Assembly: GCA_036501845.1 (NCBI GenBank)
Contig: DASXZO010000138.1
Span: forward strand, 1-26,555
Source of the DNA: JBBREP01 sp036501845
GTDB lineage: Bacteria > Actinomycetota > Acidimicrobiia > IMCC26256 > PALSA-610
Length of the DNA stretch: 26,555 nt
Reading direction: 5' to 3'
Under the pieces are notes generated by a model. That model was not told the DNA's origin, made no database searches, and saw only the letters and a list, made by a program, of their open reading frames with translations. Positions 21,508 through 26,555 of the stretch are shown here, piece after piece; positions within the stretch are counted from its first letter, which is position 1; every line of letters starts with the position of its first letter. The translations under genes were made by a program, and so were the position numbers.

Positions 21508-22971
21508 GATCACGCGGTGGTTGTTGCCGGCGGAGGACCGACCGGGCTGATGTTGGCGCGCGAGCTCAGGTTGGCGGGCGTCGAGGTCGTCGTCGTCGAA
21601 CGGCGCGCCGACCAGTTCGTCGATGGGTCGCGTGCCGGAGGTCTGTATCCGCGAACCCTCGAAGTGCTTGATCAGCGCGGCATCGTGGAGCCGTTCATCG
21701 AGGCGGGCTTCACCGTGCCGGCGTTGGCGTTTTCGGGCGTGATGCTCGACGTCAGCGATTTCCCGACCCGACACAACCACGTGCTCGCCCTGTGGCAGAG
21801 CAAGTTCGAGCCGATCCTCGCGGACTGCGTGGAGGACCTCGGCGTGCCGATCCTTCGCAGTCGTGACGTGGTCGGTTGCGCGCAACATGCCGACGGTGTC
21901 GATGTGGAGATGTCCGACGGCCGGTCACTGCGCGCCGAATATCTCGTGGGTTGCGACGGTGGACGCAGTGCGATCCGCAAGGCTGCCGGCATCGAATTCG
22001 CGGGCGTAGAGGCGTCGACGGGCTGGTTGATCGCCGAGGTCGAGATGGACGAGCAGCCGGAGATCGGCACGCGTCCCGAGGGCGGCGGCATCGGTCCCGT
22101 CAATCGCGAAAGCGGCGGCGGCCCGTACCGTCTCGTGGTGACCGAGCGGTACGTCGACCACGCCCACGAACCGACCTTGCAAGACGTGAGCGACACGCTC
22201 GTGTCGGTGTACGGCACCGACTTCCGGCTACGCAGTGCACGCTGGATCTCGCGCTTCACCGACATGACGCGCCAAGCAGTGTCGTACCGCCGCGGTCGTG
22301 TGCTGCTCGCCGGCGACGCCGCGCACGTGCATCCGCCGCACGGCGGGCAAGGCCTCAACACCGGGGTGCAGGATGCGATGAATCTCGGTTGGAAATTGGC
22401 CGCAGTGGTGCATGGCTGGGCGCCCGAGAGCCTGCTCGACACGTATCACGACGAGCGGTACCCGGTGGGCGCACGCGTGCTTCGCAACACCATGGCGCAG
22501 GTGGCGCTCAGCCAGCCCGACGAGCGGCACCAAGCCGCGCGCGAACTCGTGGCGAAGCTGCTCGGCCTCGACGAGTCGCGCCGCCACATCGCCGCGATGC
22601 TCGCGGCGCTCGACATCCACTACGACCTCGGCGAGGGGCATCCGCTGCTGGGCCGGCGCATGCCCGACCTCGACCTGCACACTGCGGACGGGCCGAAGCG
22701 CGTGTTCGCGTTGATGCACGACGCTCGGCCGTTGCTGTTCAATTTCGGCACTCCGGGAGCCGCCGACATCGCGCCGTGGGCCGATCGGGTGGGTGTCGTC
22801 GACGCTGAGTTCACGGGCGTGTGGGAACTCCCGGTGCTCGGCGAGGTTCCAGCTCCGCCGGCGGTGTTGGTGCGACCGGACGGTCACGTCGCCTGGGTGG
22901 GAGAGCCCGGTGACCCGCAGTTGCCGCGCTCGCTCCGCATCTGGTTCGGGCCTGGCGTTCCCACGACTTGA
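21502..22971 (+). CDS. rox: Rox-like FAD-dependent monooxygenase (rifampicin monooxygenase)
   Basis: This is a 489-residue flavoprotein of the aromatic hydroxylase family. TTG 21502 is chosen because GAGAGG ends eight bases upstream; GTG 21493 would add three residues. FAD motifs are the N-terminal GGGPTG loop, LVGCDGGRSAIRK, and RVLLAGDAAHVHPPHGGQGLNTGVQDAMNLGWKLA. The C-terminal thioredoxin-like part ends PDGHVAWVGEPGD, as in actinobacterial Rox, which oxidises the naphthoquinone of rifamycins with NADPH and O2. The YDLGEGHPLLGRRMPDL region also fits Rox. The RAE-like site upstream supports rifamycin-inducible expression. Related hydroxylases act on other polyketides or phenols, so the substrate is probable but not proven. 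Confidence 0.8.
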   Translation: MTDHAVVVAGGGPTGLMLARELRLAGVEVVVVERRADQFVDGSRAGGLYPRTLEVLDQRGIVEPFIEAGFTVPALAFSGVMLDVSDFPTRHNHVLALWQSKFEPILADCVEDLGVPILRSRDVVGCAQHADGVDVEMSDGRSLRAEYLVGCDGGRSAIRKAAGIEFAGVEASTGWLIAEVEMDEQPEIGTRPEGGGIGPVNRESGGGPYRLVVTERYVDHAHEPTLQDVSDTLVSVYGTDFRLRSARWISRFTDMTRQAVSYRRGRVLLAGDAAHVHPPHGGQGLNTGVQDAMNLGWKLAAVVHGWAPESLLDTYHDERYPVGARVLRNTMAQVALSQPDERHQAARELVAKLLGLDESRRHIAAMLAALDIHYDLGEGHPLLGRRMPDLDLHTADGPKRVFALMHDARPLLFNFGTPGAADIAPWADRVGVVDAEFTGVWELPVLGEVPAPPAVLVRPDGHVAWVGEPGDPQLPRSLRIWFGPGVPTT

Positions 22972-23049
22972 GCGGCGCGACCGAGTTCACACTTGCGCCA
23001 ACATGACCGCATGGGGAACCCCTCCCGCACTCGGAGCGTCGAACTCGCC

Positions 23050-23892
23050 ATGATGCTTCGTCGACGCGTGGTTCTGATTCTTGCCGTCGTTGCAGTGGCG
23101 GCGAGCGCCTGTGGGAGCGGCCACCCGAATGCCGGGTCGGCGACGACGACGGCCCTGCCCACGTTCAAGGCCGACACGAGCTGGGACGGCGCGGTGCTCA
23201 GCGTCGACGGCCGCACGTTGCAGATCGGCATTCCGGGCGAGCCGAAGGGCGACGGGCCGTGTGAGGAGCGTTTCGTCTACAGGGTCACCGAGACGAAGCA
23301 ACGCGTGACTGTCGCTTTTCGTTCGGTGGTGAATCCGACCGCGACGACCGCGCCCGTCGCATGTCCGCTCGTGCTCTCGATGCAACGGTTCACGATCCGG
23401 CTCCGATCGCCGCTCGGTACTCGTCCGCTGTACGACGGTGTGAAACCGCAGGCGCAACCCGTGTGGCGCAGAGCCGACATCGTCGACGCGACCGTGCTTC
23501 CCGCCGGAGTCGCACACGCGGATCTGTTGAGCGAGCCCGCAAGTCCGGCACCGAACACCTGGTCGCAAACTGCGCAGGTGGCGTCAGGGCCGGGCTGGGA
23601 CTTTTTCATCGATCAGGGGCCGGCCGGAACGTTCGTCGCGCCGACGACAGCTCCCGCCAAGATTGTCGCCACCACCAAGGTGCACGGCCACGACGCGAAC
23701 GTCTACGAGTACTTCAGCTCCACCGGGCGCGAGATCCACTGGACCGAGAACGGCCTCGACATCACGGTGCGCGCCGAACTCCACACGTCGAATCTGCGGG
23801 CGCCGCAGAGCTTCGCCAACCCCGAGGTCGCGTTCGTCGAACCCACGCTCATCCGCGTGGCCAACGGCATTGTCGAACCGAGAACCGCATAG
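23050..23892 (+). CDS. Putative lipoprotein, unknown function
   Basis: From ATG 23050 the 280-residue protein has a lipoprotein signal: MMLRRR, a hydrophobic stretch, then AASAC with lipid-carrying Cys 21, followed by a Gly/Ser/Thr linker. Upstream in-frame starts (22993, 23011) would give an unusually long N-region. The mature part looks beta-rich with two further cysteines (GPCEERF and APVACPLVL) spaced like a disulfide pair. I recognise no family. It would be anchored to the outer face of the membrane. It follows rox by about 80 bases on the same strand but has no evident link to it. Confidence 0.75.
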   Translation: MMLRRRVVLILAVVAVAASACGSGHPNAGSATTTALPTFKADTSWDGAVLSVDGRTLQIGIPGEPKGDGPCEERFVYRVTETKQRVTVAFRSVVNPTATTAPVACPLVLSMQRFTIRLRSPLGTRPLYDGVKPQAQPVWRRADIVDATVLPAGVAHADLLSEPASPAPNTWSQTAQVASGPGWDFFIDQGPAGTFVAPTTAPAKIVATTKVHGHDANVYEYFSSTGREIHWTENGLDITVRAELHTSNLRAPQSFANPEVAFVEPTLIRVANGIVEPRTA

Positions 23893-23924
23893 CAAGAGTT
23901 GAGAGCTCGTTCCCAGGGCGTGTC

Positions 23925-24701
23925 TCAACGCACGCGCGCGACGACAAGGCGTTTCGTGATCGTGGCACGGAACCGACCCGCACGATCGCGCCGGCGCTGA
24001 TCGTCGAACCACATCGCCGCGTCAGCGCGGCCCATTGATCCGCTTGCCACTTGCCGCTCGAGCGCACGCGCGAAGTTCACACCCACCTCTGCGCGCGCCA
24101 GGCTTGGCCACACCGACTGTTCGTCGACGATGTCGACGACATCGGCGTGCGCCTGCTCGACCAGGTTGGGAAGGTCTCGGCCGACCGTTGGGTTCCGAAC
24201 GTTTGCGAGCCAACGGGCGTCGCTGTCGAAGTGGTCACTCGCCACGCGCATCGTGGTCCAGTCGGGCTCGAACACGGTGAGCAGCCCGCCATTGCGCACA
24301 CAACGGAGGGCTTCGCGTAGCAGGAGCGCCGGATCCGCGACGTGTTGCAGCACGCGCTCGATGCGACAGCCGTCGGCGGCTGTGTCGCGCAGCGGCAGGC
24401 GTTCGCCGCTGGCCTGGACGACGACAACGAGTCCTTCGTGCATACCGAGGGTTCGCTGTCGCGCAATTCCGGCGAAGGCGCCGCTCGGCTCGATACCGAT
24501 CGCGGTGATTCCCGATTGGGCGAGGAGCGCAAGGTCGTGGCCCACCCCGCAACCGACGTCGAGCACCACTCTCGAGCCGGCGGCGATGTGTGCGCCGACG
24601 ATGTAACGCTTCATCGCGCCGAGCCCACGAGCCGTGCGATCCAGGTATGCCTCGAGCGCCGCGATGTCGGGCGCGGCGTCCACAGCGGAGAACTGCGACA
24701 T
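23925..24701 (-). CDS. Class I SAM-dependent methyltransferase (Methyltransf_11 type)
   Basis: This is a 258-residue protein from ATG 24701, with GAGGTGG four bases upstream. SAM motifs are VVLDVGCGVGHDLALL (45-60), AIGIEPSGAF (67-76), GERLPLRDTAADGCRIERVLQHVADP (99-124) and GGLLTVFEPDW. This is the pattern of UbiE/COQ5-like small-molecule methyltransferases, with a helical C-terminal extension. The substrate is unknown. It is convergent with the lipoprotein gene. Confidence 0.88.
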   Translation of the reverse strand: MSQFSAVDAAPDIAALEAYLDRTARGLGAMKRYIVGAHIAAGSRVVLDVGCGVGHDLALLAQSGITAIGIEPSGAFAGIARQRTLGMHEGLVVVVQASGERLPLRDTAADGCRIERVLQHVADPALLLREALRCVRNGGLLTVFEPDWTTMRVASDHFDSDARWLANVRNPTVGRDLPNLVEQAHADVVDIVDEQSVWPSLARAEVGVNFARALERQVASGSMGRADAAMWFDDQRRRDRAGRFRATITKRLVVARVR

Positions 24702-24752
24702 ACGGCCACCTCGCGCGGACCCAGGCGGGCGGTCCGCAATCGGTCGCTCCCT

Positions 24753-24766
24753 GGTGGTGGACCACC
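24753..24766. promoter_or_regulatory. Short dyad GGTGGT-GG-ACCACC
   Basis: A perfect 6-bp dyad with a two-base centre lies in the 183-bp gap between the AhpD-like gene and the methyltransferase, both on the minus strand. It could be an operator of the methyltransferase or a hairpin after the AhpD-like gene. I see nothing else clear in this gap. Confidence 0.3.
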
Positions 24767-24884
24767 CTCGGTGCCGCCGGTCGCAATACCGACATCGTCG
24801 CGCGTGATCCCACTAGCGCGCGCCGGATTCTTCCCAGACACTTTGTCGAACGTCTTCAGACCATTTTGGTGCGGCGGGGTCGGG

Positions 24885-25361
24885 TCAGGTCTTCGGCTTG
24901 GCGTGGCGGTTCTTGAACTCGACGTAGTCCTCGGCGGAGCGTTCCGTGGTGACGTTGATGCGGTTGAACGCGTTGATCAGCGCGATGACCTGCAACAGCG
25001 TGGTCAGCTCGGCGTCGTCGAATTGTTCACGTGCGCTGTCCCACACGGCATCCTCGACGCCGCCGCGGTCGGCGATGCGGGTCATGGCCTCGGTGAGGGC
25101 CAAGGCCGCGCGCTCGCGAGGGTCGAACGAGGTGACGTCGCGCCACGCGGCCAGCGCGTCGAGCTTGTACTGCTCGATGCCCGTTTCGCGTGCGTCGTCG
25201 AGATGCATTGCCAGGCAGAACGCGCAACCGTTGATCTGCGAGGCACGTGCCTCCACGAGGGTGAGCAATGCCGGTTCGAGCGGCCCTTCCGAGAGATGCG
25301 TGTTCCACGCGAGGAGCCGTTGGTAACCGTCGGGGTCGACGCGGAAGGTGTTCAGGCGCAC
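24885..25361 (-). CDS. AhpD-like / carboxymuconolactone decarboxylase family protein
   Basis: The 158-residue protein, starting at GTG 25361, has the AhpD core: EARASQINGCAFCLAMHLDDARETG with C46-x-x-C49 and H53, then YKLDALAAWRDVTSFDPRERAALALTEAMT, and a C-terminal LLQVIALINAFNRINVTTE. Members with CxxC and the downstream His act as alkylhydroperoxidases or thiol-disulfide proteins in the cytoplasm. The length is usual for the group. A CTAGG/CCTAG dyad lies just upstream (25371-25388), and regulation through it is possible. Confidence 0.92.
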   Translation of the reverse strand: MRLNTFRVDPDGYQRLLAWNTHLSEGPLEPALLTLVEARASQINGCAFCLAMHLDDARETGIEQYKLDALAAWRDVTSFDPRERAALALTEAMTRIADRGGVEDAVWDSAREQFDDAELTTLLQVIALINAFNRINVTTERSAEDYVEFKNRHAKPKT

Positions 25362-25370
25362 GCAGTCAGA

Positions 25371-25388
25371 CTAGGAAAGCCAGCCTAG
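25371..25388. promoter_or_regulatory. CTAGG-n8-CCTAG dyad before the AhpD-like gene
   Basis: CTAGG (25371-25375) and CCTAG (25384-25388) form a perfect dyad about 10 bases upstream of the GTG start of the AhpD-like gene. CTAG is rare in high-GC genomes, which makes a paired occurrence more notable. An operator function is inference. Confidence 0.4.
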
Positions 25389-25408
25389 GGAAGGCCGTCT
25401 GCGACGAT

Positions 25409-25591
25409 CTACGAGTCAGGTCCCTGGTTCGGGCTGCAGCGATGCACCTCGGTGCCGTCGACGATCACAACCCGCACGTTCGCCTGACCACCCGCCGCGC
25501 GCAATTCGGTGTGCGGGCGCGCCTCGAGCGGCACCCCCTCGAGGAAGGTGCCGCACCAGGTACACCTCCAGCGACCGTGATCGACGCGCAT
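25409..25591 (-). CDS. Small CxxC protein, zinc-ribbon-like
   Basis: The 60-residue protein, from ATG 25591, begins MRVDHGRWRCTWCGT with C10-x-x-C13. It ends with VIVDGTEVHRC, where H50 and C52 could complete a zinc site. The middle is short and beta-like. The size, cysteine spacing and clean start support a real gene. No family is recognised. It lies between the response regulator and the AhpD-like gene, on the same strand as both. Confidence 0.6.
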   Translation of the reverse strand: MRVDHGRWRCTWCGTFLEGVPLEARPHTELRAAGGQANVRVVIVDGTEVHRCSPNQGPDS

Positions 25592-25628
25592 GGTGCACGC
25601 AGTTGACCGCGTCGTGGGCGCAGCGCCT

Positions 25629-25646
25629 ACCCCCCGTTCGGGGGGT
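25629..25646 (-). terminator. GC-rich hairpin after the response regulator gene
   Basis: ACCCCCCG-TT-CGGGGGGT is a perfect 8-bp dyad with a two-base centre, 17 bases past the stop codon of the response regulator. It has no T-tract on the minus strand, as is common for actinobacterial terminators. It may end that transcript before the small CxxC gene. Confidence 0.55.
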
Positions 25647-25662
25647 CTCGCGAAGCCGAGTG

Positions 25663-26340
25663 TTATTCGAGCGCGCTCGCGCCTTCGTGGGGCGCGACGA
25701 GTGGTCGCACGCGCCGGAAGGCGCCGCTTCGATGCACGTAGCCGGCCGCCTGCACGCGATTACGCAGCTCGAGCTTCTGCAGCGCCTGGCTCATGTAGCC
25801 CTTCACCGTGTCGGCGCTCAGGTACAGCGCCGCAGCGATTTCACGATTCGAGAGGCCCTCGGCCGCGAGCACGAGCACTTCGCTCTCGCGTTCGGTGAGG
25901 CCCTCGTCCTTGCCCGGCCACGCGAGTTCGGTGATGGGCTGGCGCCTCGATGGCGTCGAGGCGACGAGCGACTCGCCTGCGGCAATCCGCACGGTCGCGT
26001 CGGCGATCTCCCCACCCGGCAGCGCCTTCGAGATGAAACCGTGCGCACCGGCCGCGCGGCCGTCGGCAATCAGGTCGGGATGGAGATCGACGCTGAACAC
26101 CGCGACACGGCCGATCTCCGGTGTCTGCACGAGTGATCGCAGCGCGGTTTCCGCCACACCCTCGCGCCCGAAAGTGTCGTACAAGGCCACGTCGACCGGT
26201 GTCTCGATCGGCTCGCCGACGAGAAAGGCGTCGGCCACCACCAGACGATCGGGAAACCTCGACAGGACGGCCACCACGCCGGCTACGACCAGTTCGTAGT
26301 CGTTCACCACCGCGACGCGGACTCGATGTTCGTCGACCAT
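25663..26340 (-). CDS. NarL/FixJ-type response regulator
   Basis: This is a 225-residue protein from ATG 26340. The receiver domain has VAVVNDYELV (N13, D14), phospho-acceptor candidate D55 (VALYDTFG) and K105 (GFISKAL). The usual acidic pair is N-D, so the phosphorylation site may be weaker than normal. A LuxR-type helix-turn-helix follows (about 147-203: LTERESEVLVLAAEGLSNREIAAALYLSADTVKGYMSQALQKL). It binds DNA and regulates unknown targets. No histidine kinase gene is adjacent in the window. A 7-bp dyad lies 20 bases upstream and may be its own binding site. Confidence 0.92.
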   Translation of the reverse strand: MVDEHRVRVAVVNDYELVVAGVVAVLSRFPDRLVVADAFLVGEPIETPVDVALYDTFGREGVAETALRSLVQTPEIGRVAVFSVDLHPDLIADGRAAGAHGFISKALPGGEIADATVRIAAGESLVASTPSRRQPITELAWPGKDEGLTERESEVLVLAAEGLSNREIAAALYLSADTVKGYMSQALQKLELRNRVQAAGYVHRSGAFRRVRPLVAPHEGASALE

Positions 26341-26360
26341 CACAGCTAGTTACCCGAGTC

Positions 26361-26385
26361 GCCCGTGCAGGAACACTTCACGGGC
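26361..26385. promoter_or_regulatory. Dyad upstream of the response regulator
   Basis: GCCCGTG (26361-26367) and CACGGGC (26379-26385) are perfect arms with 11 bases between, located 20 bases before the ATG of the response regulator. It could be an autoregulatory operator. Confidence 0.4.
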
Positions 26386-26524
26386 TCCACCGCGCCCAGT
26401 GGCTGGTGCGGCGCAGCGCCCGCGTGGCTCCCAGCCCAGACGGGTCATGGCCCTCGCCACTCGCTCGACGGTGGGTCTGACCGGCCGCTCTGGCCGCGCG
26501 AGGGGCGCGGCAACAAGTCGGCGG

Positions 26525-26555
26525 CTACAGCGACTCGTACACCGCGCGCACCAAC
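26525..26555 (-). CDS. Possible 3' end of a gene entering from the right edge
   Basis: On the minus strand the last bases read LVRAVYESL and then TAG at 26525-26527, which resembles the helical C-terminus of a protein. Only nine codons are visible, so this is weak. The 180 bases between here and the response regulator show no gene. Confidence 0.25.
   Translation of the reverse strand, partial: LVRAVYESL

Overview
The window is high-GC DNA, tightly packed with genes that show strong G/C third-position bias. The layout points to an actinobacterium: a SufD, Rieske ferredoxin and SufC series, SufU rather than IscU, ergothioneine genes egtB and egtD, and a Rox-like monooxygenase preceded by a match to the rifamycin-associated element. 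A deep-branching class such as Acidimicrobiia is my guess and is not proven by the sequence. There are no rRNA or tRNA genes, no transposase, no phage genes and no CRISPR array.

Layout. 1-2165 (+): 3' part of sufD, a Rieske ferredoxin and a first sufC. 2184-2726 (+): a GNAT acetyltransferase. 2780-4318 (+): a secreted or membrane NicO/RcnA-type metal exporter with an EF-hand-like loop and a His-rich loop. 4331-6778 (-): a secreted protein of unknown function, a DinB/DUF664 protein and an L,D-transpeptidase. 7099-10898 (+): a membrane-anchored unknown, a DUF4331 protein and a secreted TPR protein. 10923-11096 (-): a 57-residue small protein. 11256-16915 (-): in transcription order a glyoxalase-II-like hydrolase, egtB, egtD, a second sufC, sufS and sufU. 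16965-21381 (+): a GT2 polyprenyl-phosphate glycosyltransferase, a YfhO-like GT-C membrane protein and a methyltransferase. 21502-22971 (+): rox. After that come a lipoprotein, a methyltransferase (-), an AhpD-like protein (-), a small CxxC protein (-) and a NarL/LuxR response regulator (-).

How the genes fit together. The Suf machinery is split between two loci on opposite strands, each with its own SufC. The second locus lies directly behind egtB and egtD, which joins sulfur mobilisation, Fe-S assembly and thiol synthesis. The GT2/YfhO pair resembles the CsbB/YfhO type of three-component glycosylation system. The 7099-10898 genes form a likely operon for cell-surface proteins.

The most unusual signals are small repeats placed inside or between genes. 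A 78-bp element with conserved ends occurs twice: once between the Rieske gene and sufC, and once as exactly 26 in-frame codons inside egtB. A fragment of its left end also begins sufS. A near-perfect 21-bp-stem hairpin sits in frame inside the YfhO-like gene. The 3' end of the hydrolase gene is repeated in degenerate form over the start of egtB. A possible H-type pseudoknot lies just before the DUF4331 gene.
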